Source: Aquabacterium sp.
Lineage (GTDB): Bacteria > Pseudomonadota > Gammaproteobacteria > Burkholderiales > Burkholderiaceae_C
Length of the DNA: 10,642 nt
NCBI GenBank assembly: GCA_030654555.1
Contig: JAURXG010000136.1
Coordinates: forward strand, 1-10,642
Direction of reading: 5' to 3'
Shown here: positions 1 through 5,761 of the stretch, in pieces
Position numbering within the stretch: position 1 is the first letter of the stretch
How the letters are laid out: every line of letters begins with the position of its first letter
The notes under the pieces: generated by a model
What the model was told of the DNA's origin: nothing
What the model saw: the letters and a program-made list of their open reading frames with translations, nothing else
Database searches by the model: none
Program-made: the position numbers and the translations under genes

Positions 1-105
1 GCGCGGCAAGGCCAGCACCACCAGCCGGCCGGGCAGCCCCAGCGCCACCAGCCGGTCGGCCAGCGCGCGGCCCGCCTCGATGCGATCGGCAAAGCGACGC
101 GACAT
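1..105 (-). CDS. Phosphoribosyltransferase, N-terminal fragment
   Basis: Only the first 35 codons are in the window; the gene runs off the left edge. The visible start, MSRRFADRIEAGRALADRL, followed by a hydrophobic strand ending VVLALPR, is the typical opening of the stand-alone PRTase-domain proteins whose N-terminus reads F-x-D-R-x-E-A-G-x-x-L-A and leads into V-x-A-L-P-R-G-G. The PRPP-binding loop lies outside the window, so catalysis cannot be checked. The ATG overlaps the stop of the upstream hydrolase by one base (TGATG), which points to translational coupling. In many Proteobacteria such PRTases sit beside or are fused to a dienelactone-hydrolase-like domain; their substrate is not established. 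The family call is fairly safe from this short stretch plus its partner, but the function is unknown. Confidence 0.75.
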   Translation of the reverse strand, partial: MSRRFADRIEAGRALADRLVALGLPGRLVVLALPR

Positions 106-842
106 CACTGCACCCGCAACGGCAGGTGGTTGGCGAACCAGCTGCCAGCCAGGTGGGCGACGGTCTCGATGGCGCCCAGCTCCTCGAACAGGTGGGTCGC
201 GCCGGGCACCACCTCCAGCCGCGATTCGCACTGCATCAGGCGCATCGCGCCGCGGTTGAGCTGCAGCACCTCGGTGTCGTGGCCGCCCACGATCAGCAGC
301 GTGGGCGACTGCACCTTCGGCAACAGCGCCGCGGCCAGATCGGGCCGGCCACCGCGCGACACCACCGACGTCACCCAACCGGGGTGCAGCGCGGCGGCAC
401 TCAAGGCCGCCGCGGCGCCCGTGCTGGCGCCAAACAGCCCGGTGCCCAGCCGGGCGCAGCGTTCGTCGGTGCGCGTCCACTGCAGCGCCGCGCCCACGCG
501 CTGGCCCAGCAGATCGATGTCGAAGACCTTGCGCCGGTCGGCGGCCTCGGAGTCGGTGAGCAGATCGAACAGCAGCGTGTCGAGCCGGTAGCCGTGCAGG
601 ATGTCGGCCACCAGGCGGTTGCGTGGGCTGAGCCGGCTGCTGCCGCTGCCATGCGCAAAGACCACCAGGCCCCGGGCCTGGGGCACCAGCGCCAGCTCAC
701 CCGGCAGGCCCTGGCCGCCGATGTGCACCTCGAACCGGCGCAGGGTCGACGGTGGGGCCTGGTCGCTGCGCGAGGTTGGGCCGACCCCATCCGCATCGTC
801 GATGCGCACCGGGGTGAGTGCGGCCTCAGGCTGCGTGAACAT
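105..842 (-). CDS. Alpha/beta hydrolase, dienelactone hydrolase-like
   Basis: A 245-aa cytosolic alpha/beta-hydrolase-fold enzyme. Visible elements in order are: a disordered N-terminus (about 1-35), strand and oxyanion-type motif VVFAHGSGSSR (60-70), nucleophile elbow GASTGAAAAL with Ser140, acid loop GGHDTEVL with Asp189, and GATHLFEE with His217. This Ser-Asp-His set and the R-N motif after the GSGSSR loop match the small hydrolases that partner phosphoribosyltransferases. I chose the ATG at 842 because a GGGGAG sits 7 bases upstream of it; the frame stays open to 911, giving an alternative 268-aa form with no comparable ribosome binding site. Its stop overlaps the start of the PRTase gene by one base, so the two are an operon. 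The natural substrate is unknown. Hydrolase fold is near certain; dienelactone specificity is only a family label. Confidence 0.88.
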   Translation of the reverse strand: MFTQPEAALTPVRIDDADGVGPTSRSDQAPPSTLRRFEVHIGGQGLPGELALVPQARGLVVFAHGSGSSRLSPRNRLVADILHGYRLDTLLFDLLTDSEAADRRKVFDIDLLGQRVGAALQWTRTDERCARLGTGLFGASTGAAAALSAAALHPGWVTSVVSRGGRPDLAAALLPKVQSPTLLIVGGHDTEVLQLNRGAMRLMQCESRLEVVPGATHLFEELGAIETVAHLAGSWFANHLPLRVQ

Positions 843-942
843 GGTCTCGCTCCCCGCACGATGCTGCATGCCGCCCTGCCCGCGTGGATGACCGGCCCCC
901 GCGCCGGGCACCCGTCGTGGTGCTTGTTCGCCTGGTCGTCAT
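826..942 (-). CDS. Possible 38-codon leader ORF upstream of the hydrolase
   Basis: A short ATG frame beginning MTTRRTSTTTGARRGG and ending HVHAA, rich in Arg, Thr and Gly. It is preceded by AAGGAG 7 bases before its ATG, a better ribosome binding site than most genes here have. It ends 17 bases inside the hydrolase gene, in another frame, so translating it could deliver ribosomes to the hydrolase start at 842. No domain is recognisable and the composition is what any random high-GC frame would give. It may be a leader peptide that couples translation, or simply a chance frame next to a fortuitous Shine-Dalgarno sequence. Confidence 0.3.
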   Translation of the reverse strand: MTTRRTSTTTGARRGGRSSTRAGRHAASCGERDHVHAA

Positions 943-1198
943 CGCAGGTCTCCTTGGTTGGCAGTGAACATGGCAAAGCAGCGTAGGAGGGTGCCCCGGC
1001 TCCTCGTTGAGAACTCGCAATGCACGTGGTCACGGTGACGACCCCAGCGTCGTTCGGAATCTTCCTACCCTGCCTGGGCAATTTCTCGGACCACATTCAC
1101 CCGCATCCGACAGACGGCGGGCCGATCGGCCGATTGCCCGAAGGCCCACGCAGCGGGATGCTTCAGGCATCGAATCGAAGACCCTCGGGAGGACCGAC
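843..1198. other. Divergent intergenic control region (356 bp)
   Basis: This interval separates the leftward hydrolase/PRTase operon from the rightward Crp/Fnr regulator and must hold promoters for both. Besides the possible leader ORF it contains three short symmetric elements: an imperfect FNR-like box at 1007-1020, an 11-bp inverted repeat GTCAC-G-GTGAC at 1029-1039, and a 12-bp palindrome GGCCGATCGGCC at 1120-1131. I cannot pick out a convincing sigma-70 -35/-10 pair for either direction. The regulator has a strong Shine-Dalgarno sequence, GGGAGGA at 1187-1193. Confidence 0.5.
1007..1020. promoter_or_regulatory. Imperfect FNR-type box
   Basis: The sequence TTGAG-AACT-CGCAA keeps the TTGA and CAA ends and the 4-base centre of the FNR consensus TTGAT-N4-ATCAA, with mismatches in the inner positions. 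Its place between two divergent operons, one encoding an FNR-like regulator with conserved recognition residues, makes autoregulation conceivable. Half-site matches this loose occur by chance, so this is a weak call. Confidence 0.2.
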
Positions 1199-2038
1199 AT
1201 GACCTGCCCCACCGCCCCTGCCCATGTGACCAACGGCATCGCCTGCAGCGTCGGCGTGCGGTGCACGGCGTCCGATGCCCTGCGCTGGTTCGGCCTGCCC
1301 GACCTGACCAGCCCGGCCACGGATCAGATCAGTTTCCCGATGCGGCGCGTGCGCTCGGGCCGCTCGCTGGTGGTGGAGGGCCAGCCCTTCGAGAAGCTGC
1401 ACCTGGTCAGCGGCGGCAGCTTCAAGTGCGTGCAGACCGACATGGACGGCTACGAGCAGGTGCTGGCCTTCGCGATCCACGGCGACGTCATCGGCCTGGA
1501 CGGCCTGGGACAGGACCGGCATGGCTCGGGCGCGGTGGCGCTGGAAGACGCCACCGTGGTCACGCTGCCGGTGGTGGAGCTGCTGGCCATGGGCCGGCAC
1601 GTGCCGGCGCTGGAGGTGCTGCTGCACAACGCCGCGGGCGCCGAGGTGGCGCGCCGCGGCGACACCCAGTACCTGATGGCCGCACCCAGCTCGGAGGTGC
1701 GCGTCGCGCGCTTCCTGCTGCAGTTCGCCCGGCGCCAGGCGGCGCTGGGCCACTCCAGCCGCCGGCTGCGCATGTGCATGACGCGGCGCGACATCGCCAG
1801 CTACCTGGGCGTGGCCCATGAAACCGTCAGCCGGGCCCTGACCGCGCTGGCCCAGGACGGCTGCATCCAGGTGTCGCACCGCGACATCGAGCTGATCGAC
1901 CTGGAGGCGCTGAACGAACTGCAGCGCGTGACGCGTGGCCGCCAGACCCGCGAGCGGCGCGCCGACACGGCCAGCAAGGCCACCGCGGCGGCCTTGATCA
2001 AGGCGGCCGAGACGGTGCAGGTCAGCACGCTGCAATGA
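1199..2038 (+). CDS. Crp/Fnr-family regulator lacking the full Fe-S ligand set
   Basis: A 279-aa transcription factor. An N-terminal segment with Cys3, Cys16 and Cys22 leads into a cNMP-binding-type beta-roll (about 40-130, with GYEQVLAFAIHGDVIGLDGLG at 84-104 closely matching FNR), a dimer helix (about 130-160) and a Crp-type helix-turn-helix (MTRRDIASYLGVAHETVSRAL, 194-214). Glu208, Ser211 and Arg212 match FNR Glu209, Ser212 and Arg213, so it should read TTGAT/ATCAA-like half sites. FNR holds a 4Fe-4S cluster with Cys20, 23, 29 and 122; here only the C-x5-C pair (16, 22) aligns, and the Cys122 position is Val121. It is therefore unlikely to sense oxygen in the classical way. Start at 1199 follows GGGAGGA with 6-base spacing; the frame is open upstream but has no other good start. 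A ~40-residue Arg/Ala-rich C-terminal tail follows the HTH. It may control the neighbouring hydrolase and cbpAM stress genes (inference). Confidence 0.9.
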   Translation: MTCPTAPAHVTNGIACSVGVRCTASDALRWFGLPDLTSPATDQISFPMRRVRSGRSLVVEGQPFEKLHLVSGGSFKCVQTDMDGYEQVLAFAIHGDVIGLDGLGQDRHGSGAVALEDATVVTLPVVELLAMGRHVPALEVLLHNAAGAEVARRGDTQYLMAAPSSEVRVARFLLQFARRQAALGHSSRRLRMCMTRRDIASYLGVAHETVSRALTALAQDGCIQVSHRDIELIDLEALNELQRVTRGRQTRERRADTASKATAAALIKAAETVQVSTLQ

Positions 2039-2057
2039 GGCGGCAGGGGTCATCGGC

Positions 2058-2075
2058 CGTGGGCCGCGGCCCACG
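2058..2075. terminator. 18-bp perfect palindrome between convergent genes
   Basis: CGTGGGCCGCGGCCCACG is fully self-complementary and lies in the 47-bp gap between the convergent Crp/Fnr regulator and PEP-CTERM genes. As RNA it would fold the same way from either strand, so it could act as a shared bidirectional terminator. There is no T-tract on either side, so termination efficiency is uncertain. Confidence 0.45.
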
Positions 2076-2085
2076 CCCCGCAGCG

Positions 2086-2934
2086 CTAGCCAGCGCGCCG
2101 GGCGCCGTGGGCGCTTGATCCAGCCCGCCGGCGCGCCAGGCCCAGCAGGGCCAGCGCACCCGCACCCAGCATTGCGGCCGTGCCGGGCTCGGGCACCGCA
2201 GTGACCCCGTTGCCGAACACCAGCCGGAAGTCGTCGCGCCGGGCAAACGCCGGCGAGATCTCGATGCGGGGATCGGCCCAGGCCTCGAGCGTGAAGGTGG
2301 CACCCACGCCGCTGGCCCAGCCACTGGCCGCAGCGATCAGCGTGACGCGATAGGCCTTGTCGACCGAGGCGGTGCCGCTGAAGCGGGCGTCGAAGCTGAT
2401 CGGCCCGGGCGTGCAGACATCGGCACAGGCTTGCGCGGTGTACACCAACGGCCCGTCGGCGTCGTCCAGCTCGATGAAGGCCTGCGCATAGAGGTTGTTG
2501 GCGCCGGCGTCCAGGAACGAACTGCTGTCGACATGGCCGCGGGTGTGCACGTCGATGGGCACCGGCCCGGTGAACGGCTCGCCACCGGTCTGCTCGACGG
2601 TCCACCAGTAGTCGATGCGACCGCCGGCGCTGCCGAGGAGGGTGAAGTAGTCGTTGTCCGAGGTGACGTTGATGTAACCCTCGACACGGGGCAAGCTGCC
2701 GCCGCGCGTGAAGGCATGGCCGGTGGCATGCGCATACCCCGGTACCAGCGAGGTGCCCTCCAGGGTCTCGGGGGTGGTGCTGTCGCCGGTCATGCCGAGG
2801 TAAGAACCGCCGTACAGCGCTTCTTCGAAGGTACTGGGCCGCAAGGTGATCGCGCTGGCGGCGTCGCTCAGCAGGGCGCTGGCGGCCAGCATCAGGATCA
2901 GCCCGGTGAGCCGGGTGGAACTCGGGTGGTACAT
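2086..2934 (-). CDS. PEP-CTERM sorting-domain protein, exported
   Basis: A 282-aa exported protein. It has a signal peptide (MYHPSSTRLTGLILMLAASALL, predicted cleavage after ASA at about residue 28), an acidic, Gly/Thr/Ser-rich beta-type ectodomain (30-245) with one Cys pair (170, 174), and a C-terminal sorting signal: VPEPGT (247-252), a hydrophobic helix (AAMLGAGALALLGLA) and an RRR stop. PEP-CTERM proteins are recognised by an EpsH-type exosortase, cleaved near the PEP motif and delivered to the surface or exopolysaccharide. The ATG at 2934 was chosen because GGAGG (2941-2945) lies 6 bases before it and directly abuts the other in-frame ATG at 2940, too close to use that one. Unusually, about 12 residues (GSSAHGARRAG) follow the basic stop, longer than the usual short tail. 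No exosortase gene is in the window. The ectodomain has no family I recognise. Confidence 0.9.
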   Translation of the reverse strand: MYHPSSTRLTGLILMLAASALLSDAASAITLRPSTFEEALYGGSYLGMTGDSTTPETLEGTSLVPGYAHATGHAFTRGGSLPRVEGYINVTSDNDYFTLLGSAGGRIDYWWTVEQTGGEPFTGPVPIDVHTRGHVDSSSFLDAGANNLYAQAFIELDDADGPLVYTAQACADVCTPGPISFDARFSGTASVDKAYRVTLIAAASGWASGVGATFTLEAWADPRIEISPAFARRDDFRLVFGNGVTAVPEPGTAAMLGAGALALLGLARRRAGSSAHGARRAG

Positions 2935-2983
2935 GGTCATCCTCCAAATCAATGCCGACGGCAGCCACGCGCGCCCCGCAGCC

Positions 2984-3011
2984 GCGCCACCAGGGGGCCA
3001 TGCGGTGGCGC
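2984..3011. repeat. 8-bp inverted repeat upstream of the PEP-CTERM gene
   Basis: GCGCCACC and GGTGGCGC form perfect 8-bp arms around a 12-base loop, 50 bases upstream of the PEP-CTERM start. It could be a 5'-UTR hairpin or an operator for a dimeric regulator. On the leftward strand, CTGG-N8-GCTGC-type spacing across 2978-2993 also gives a GG-N10-GC arrangement like a weak sigma-54 core, which is easily met by chance in this GC-rich DNA. Confidence 0.4.
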
Positions 3012-3081
3012 ACCATCCTGCCGGGCAGCGGCACCGGCCGATTGATCGCACGCAACGCTGCGCGAAGGCGTCGCGATGGCG

Positions 3082-3098
3082 GCGCGATCGGATCGCGC
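3082..3098. repeat. 17-bp near-continuous inverted repeat (operator-like)
   Basis: GCGCGATC-G-GATCGCGC has perfect 8-bp arms separated by one base, too tight a loop for a normal RNA hairpin and more like a binding site for a dimeric protein. It lies in the 208-bp gap between cbpM and the PEP-CTERM gene, about 150 bp before the latter's start. I do not recognise the cognate regulator. Confidence 0.35.
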
Positions 3099-3101
3099 TG
3101 A

Positions 3102-3125
3102 CGTGCCGCCTGCGGCGCCGGCACG
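3102..3125 (-). terminator. Hairpin downstream of cbpM
   Basis: CGTGCCG and CGGCACG form 7-bp arms around a 10-base GC-rich loop, starting 18 bases after the cbpM stop in the leftward direction. It is the best candidate for a 3' end of the cbpA-cbpM transcript. There is no T-tract, so it may be a Rho-assisted or stabilising stem. Confidence 0.35.
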
Positions 3126-3142
3126 CCCTTGGGTCTCAGGCC

Positions 3143-3448
3143 TCAGCGCGCCACCAAACGCCTCAAGCGAGCGACTTCGTCCTCCAGGTCGGCCACCAGC
3201 GCGGCCAGTTCGGGCACGGCGTCGAAGTCGCGCTCCAGCGCGGCCAGGCGCTGTGCGCGGCGCAGCGCCGATGCATCGAAGCGCCAGCCGTCGTGCGCGC
3301 CCAGCGCCACCACCAGCAGGCCGCCGGTCACGCGCTCGTGCACCCACTCGGGGCTCAGTCGGGTGAGGCGGCACAGGTCGTCCAGGTCCAGCCAGGCCTC
3401 TTCGAGCGCGGCCTCGAGCAGCCCTTGGGGCCCTTGGGGTTCGATCAT
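3143..3448 (-). CDS. cbpM: Chaperone modulator CbpM
   Basis: A 101-aa protein of the CbpM/MerR_2-like family. In E. coli CbpM binds the J-domain of CbpA and blocks its stimulation of DnaK. Visible are an N-terminal winged-helix-like part (LEEAWLDLDDLCRLTRLSPEWVHERV, about 15-40), a short beta-hairpin with GWRFDASALRRAQRLAALERDF (54-75) typical of this family, and a C-terminal leucine-rich helix (LAALVADLEDEVARLRRLV) likely to form a coiled coil. The ATG at 3448 has AGGAG 7 bases upstream, inside the end of cbpA. The two genes are only 4 bp apart, so they form one operon with cbpA first, as in other bacteria. Confidence 0.93.
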   Translation of the reverse strand: MIEPQGPQGLLEAALEEAWLDLDDLCRLTRLSPEWVHERVTGGLLVVALGAHDGWRFDASALRRAQRLAALERDFDAVPELAALVADLEDEVARLRRLVAR

Positions 3449-3452
3449 GGGG

Positions 3453-4457
3453 TCACTCCTGTCGGGCCGACTCGGCCGCGGCCACCTTGCGCGCGTCGAA
3501 GTCGGGCAAGGCCTGCGCCATCTGTTCGTACAACTGCTTGGCGCGGGGGTCGAAGGCGCTGGGCAGCACGATGCGGATCGCCAGCTCCAGGTCGCCCGGC
3601 GTGGCCCCGGGCCAGCCCTTGCCGCGCACGCGCAGCACCCGCCCGCCCTGCGCACCGGCAGGCACACGCAGCTTGAGGGTGCTGCCATCGGGCAGGGTCA
3701 CCGGCACCACCGCGCCCAGCGCCGCCTCCCAAGGCGCCACCGGCACCTCGCCGACCAGGTTGTGGCCGTCCACGCGCCAATGGGCGTCGTCGCGGATCAG
3801 CACCTCCAGGAACAGGTCGCCCGGCGGCGCACCGCCCATGCCGGGCGCGCCCTGCCCGGCCAGGCGGATCATCTGCCCCGGGCGCACGCCAGCGGGGATG
3901 CGCACGTCCAGCGTGCGATGGCTCAGCGCGACATGGCCCTGTGCGTCCAGCCCGGGGCTGCGCAGCGTGATCTGCCGGGTGGCGCCGCGCCAGGCGTCCA
4001 CCAGGTCGAGCATGATCTTGGCGTGGTGGTCTTCGCCGCGCAGGCGGAACTCGCCACCCGCGCCGTCGTGGCGCGCGCCGTGTCGGCCCCGCCGTGCCGC
4101 GCCCGCGGCGGTGCGGCCGAACAGCTCGGCGAAGAAGTCGCTGAACTCGCCGGCGTCCATGCCCTCGCCGCCCGCGCCGGCGCCCGAGAACTCGAAGCCC
4201 GCGTCCCAGCCCGGCGGCGGGGTGAAGGCCTCGCCCGGTCGGCGGCCCTGGCCCACGGCGTCGTAGGCGGCACGGCGCTCGGGGTCGGACAGCACCGCGT
4301 TGGCCTCGTTGATCTCGCTCATGCGCGCCGCGGCGTCGGCTTCCTTGCTGACGTCGGGGTGGTATTTGCGCGCCTTCTGGCGGAAGGCCTTCTTGATCTG
4401 CTCGGCCGTGGCGTCGCGCGGCACGCCCAGCACGCTGTAGTAGTCCTTGAATTCCAC
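3453..4457 (-). CDS. cbpA: DnaJ-family co-chaperone CbpA
   Basis: A 334-aa cytosolic Hsp40 of the CbpA type that stimulates DnaK and presents unfolded substrates. Elements in order are: J-domain (1-68) opening with EFKDYYSVLGV and containing the essential HPD at 33-35 (KYHPDVSK), a Gly/Phe-containing linker (about 70-135) with FSDFFAELFG, then two C-terminal beta-barrel domains (about 145-300, with VRIPAGVRPGQMIRLAGQG and VPAGAQGGRVLRVRGKGWP). There is no cysteine zinc-finger region, which separates it from DnaJ. I place the start at the GTG at 4457 because GGAG lies 7 bases before it and this gives the canonical M-E-F-K-D-Y-Y start; a TTG at 4472 would add five residues without a ribosome binding site. 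It is followed by cbpM and transcribed divergently from the XRE-cupin gene across about 154 bp. A clear heat-shock promoter is not visible. Confidence 0.95.
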   Translation of the reverse strand: MEFKDYYSVLGVPRDATAEQIKKAFRQKARKYHPDVSKEADAAARMSEINEANAVLSDPERRAAYDAVGQGRRPGEAFTPPPGWDAGFEFSGAGAGGEGMDAGEFSDFFAELFGRTAAGAARRGRHGARHDGAGGEFRLRGEDHHAKIMLDLVDAWRGATRQITLRSPGLDAQGHVALSHRTLDVRIPAGVRPGQMIRLAGQGAPGMGGAPPGDLFLEVLIRDDAHWRVDGHNLVGEVPVAPWEAALGAVVPVTLPDGSTLKLRVPAGAQGGRVLRVRGKGWPGATPGDLELAIRIVLPSAFDPRAKQLYEQMAQALPDFDARKVAAAESARQE

Positions 4458-4573
4458 GCTCAATCTCCGCAAGCCGGGCCACTGACGGCGTTGCCTGCAG
4501 TTTCAACGGCGTTGGCCGATTCCGGTTGATTTGTGCCAAGGTTTCGGCGCCGGGCCCGTCACCCTGGCCTGGG

Positions 4574-4616
4574 TTGACAATCAATCCATCATGATGGACA
4601 TTGAATCCATCATGAC
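4574..4616 (+). promoter_or_regulatory. Promoter/operator of the XRE-cupin regulator
   Basis: A consensus -35 TTGACA (4574-4579) is followed after 17 bp by a weak -10, GACATT (4597-4602). Between and over these lie a 14-bp perfect palindrome TCCATCATGATGGA (4585-4598) and a 12-bp direct repeat AATCCATCATGA at 4583-4594 and 4604-4615. The repeats are 21 bp apart start to start, two helical turns, so a protein bound to both would sit on the same face of the DNA. The region includes all plausible start codons of the regulator (4591, 4594, 4612). None has a Shine-Dalgarno sequence, and a start of transcription near 4609 would leave almost no leader. This is what one expects of an autorepressed gene with a leaderless or near-leaderless mRNA. 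Confidence 0.55.
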
Positions 4617-5202
4617 AGAAGCGACCGCAGAAGCCATCAACCAGCGCATCGCCCAGCGCGTGCGCCTGCTGCGTGCCGAGGCCGGCTTGTCGCTGGACGC
4701 GCTGGCCACGCGCAGCGGTGTCAGCCGCTCGATGATCTCGCTGGTCGAGCGCGGTGAGAGCAGCCCCACCGCGGTGGTGCTGGAGAAGCTGGCCACCGGG
4801 CTGGGCGTGGCGCTGGCCTCGTTGTTCGATCCGCCGCAGGCCGCTGCGTCGCCGGTGGCGCGCGCGGCCGACCAGCCACCCTGGCGGGATCCGGCCTCGG
4901 GCTACCTGCGCCGCAACGTGTCGCCGGCGGGCTTCGACACGCCGATCCAGATCGTCGAGGTGGAGTTTCCCGCCGGTGCCCGGGTGGCCTACGACACCGG
5001 CGCGCGCGTGCCGCTGCTGCACCAGCAGGTGTGGTTGCTGGCCGGCGAGATCGAGGTGACCTGGGGCGATCAAACCCACCACCTGCAAGCCGGTGATTGC
5101 CTGGCGATGACGCTGGACCGGCCCGTGAGTTTCCACAACCCCAGCCAGAAACCGGCGCGCTACGCGGTGGTGATCACCGGCGCCCGGCCGCCCCGGAGCT
5201 GA
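4612..5202 (+). CDS. XRE-family regulator with C-terminal cupin domain
   Basis: A 196-aa DNA-binding protein. It has an N-terminal XRE helix-turn-helix (about 11-72: RIAQRVRLLRAEAGLSLDALA, then SGVSRSMISLVERGESSPT and LEKLATGLGVALASLF), a linker (73-110), and a cupin_2 barrel (about 112-190) with VEVEFPAGARVAYD, HQQVWLLAGEIEVTWGD and LQAGDCLAM. Members of this architecture usually sense a small ligand through the cupin and control adjacent metabolic or resistance genes. The start is uncertain: in-frame ATGs at 4591 and 4594 would add seven or six residues, and the frame is open to 4531. I prefer 4612 because it begins just before the conserved helix and follows the second operator repeat. The downstream GNAT gene starts 4 bp after its stop, so the two are co-transcribed. 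Confidence 0.9.
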   Translation: MTEATAEAINQRIAQRVRLLRAEAGLSLDALATRSGVSRSMISLVERGESSPTAVVLEKLATGLGVALASLFDPPQAAASPVARAADQPPWRDPASGYLRRNVSPAGFDTPIQIVEVEFPAGARVAYDTGARVPLLHQQVWLLAGEIEVTWGDQTHHLQAGDCLAMTLDRPVSFHNPSQKPARYAVVITGARPPRS

Positions 5203-5206
5203 AGCC

Positions 5207-5761
5207 ATGCCCATCCCCACCATCCCGGCCGACCTGTCGGCCATCGTGCCGCCGGTGCGGCGCCTGGTCGAGGTGACCGAGCCCCAGTTGCACGGCCTGT
5301 CGCGGCTGCTGATCGACTGTGTCGACGGCGGCGCCTCGGTCAGCTTCATGCACCCGCTACCGCCGGCCAAGGCGCTGGCCTTCTGGCATGGCGTGGCAGC
5401 GGAGGTGGCGCGCGGCGAGCGGGCGTTGCTGGTGGCCGAAGACGCCGAGGGCATCGCCGGCACGGTGCAACTGGTGCTGGCCCAGCCCGAGAACCAGCCG
5501 CACCGCGCCGACCTGTCGAAGATGCTGGTGCACCGGCGCGCGCGCCGGCAAGGCCTGGGCGCGGCGCTGATGCGCTCGGCCGAGGCCGTGGCCCGCGACT
5601 GCGGCAAGTCCTTGCTGGTGCTCGACACCGCCAGCGCCGAGGCCGAGCGCCTGTACCTGCGCCAGGGCTGGGTGCCCTGCGGCACGGTGCCCGGCTACGC
5701 CCTGCTGCCGCACGGCGGCCTGTGCGACACCCGCTTCTTCTACCGGCTGCTGGGCGGCTGA
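5207..5761 (+). CDS. GNAT acetyltransferase, tabtoxin-resistance (Ttr)-like
   Basis: A 184-aa acetyl-CoA-dependent N-acetyltransferase. The acetyl-CoA pyrophosphate loop RRQGLG (113-118) follows strand LSKMLVHRRA, and the later LLVLDTASAEAERLYLRQGW (136-155) is the usual beta5-alpha4 part. From memory of the family, GGASVSFM (41-48) closely resembles GGASVGFM near the start of the Pseudomonas tabtoxin-resistance enzyme Ttr, and the ends (GTVPGYALLPHGGLCDTRFFY, 159-179) resemble each other as well. Ttr acetylates the tabtoxin/tabtoxinine amine group; the substrate here may be different. GGAG lies 8 bases before the ATG, and the gene follows the XRE-cupin regulator by 4 bp. Its 3' end overlaps the convergent hydrolase gene by 22 bp. 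GNAT fold is secure; a self-protection or xenobiotic-modifying role is inference. Confidence 0.9.
   Translation: MPIPTIPADLSAIVPPVRRLVEVTEPQLHGLSRLLIDCVDGGASVSFMHPLPPAKALAFWHGVAAEVARGERALLVAEDAEGIAGTVQLVLAQPENQPHRADLSKMLVHRRARRQGLGAALMRSAEAVARDCGKSLLVLDTASAEAERLYLRQGWVPCGTVPGYALLPHGGLCDTRFFYRLLGG

Noticed and set aside
1163..3124. A 653-codon leftward open frame covering both the Crp/Fnr gene antisense and the PEP-CTERM gene
   Set aside because: Composition is Arg/His/Gln-rich with no recognisable domain, while the alternative frames give a clear regulator and a clear exported protein with good ribosome binding sites.
4501..4507. GTTGAAA on the minus strand upstream of cbpA as a sigma-32 -35 element
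   Set aside because: No CCCCATnT-like -10 element is found at the required distance, so heat-shock promoter assignment is not supported.
4580..4616. Repeats near the XRE-cupin start considered as a CRISPR remnant or attachment site
   Set aside because: Only two copies exist, they are 12 bp and phased at 21 bp over a promoter, and there is no integrase or cas gene; an operator is the simpler reading.
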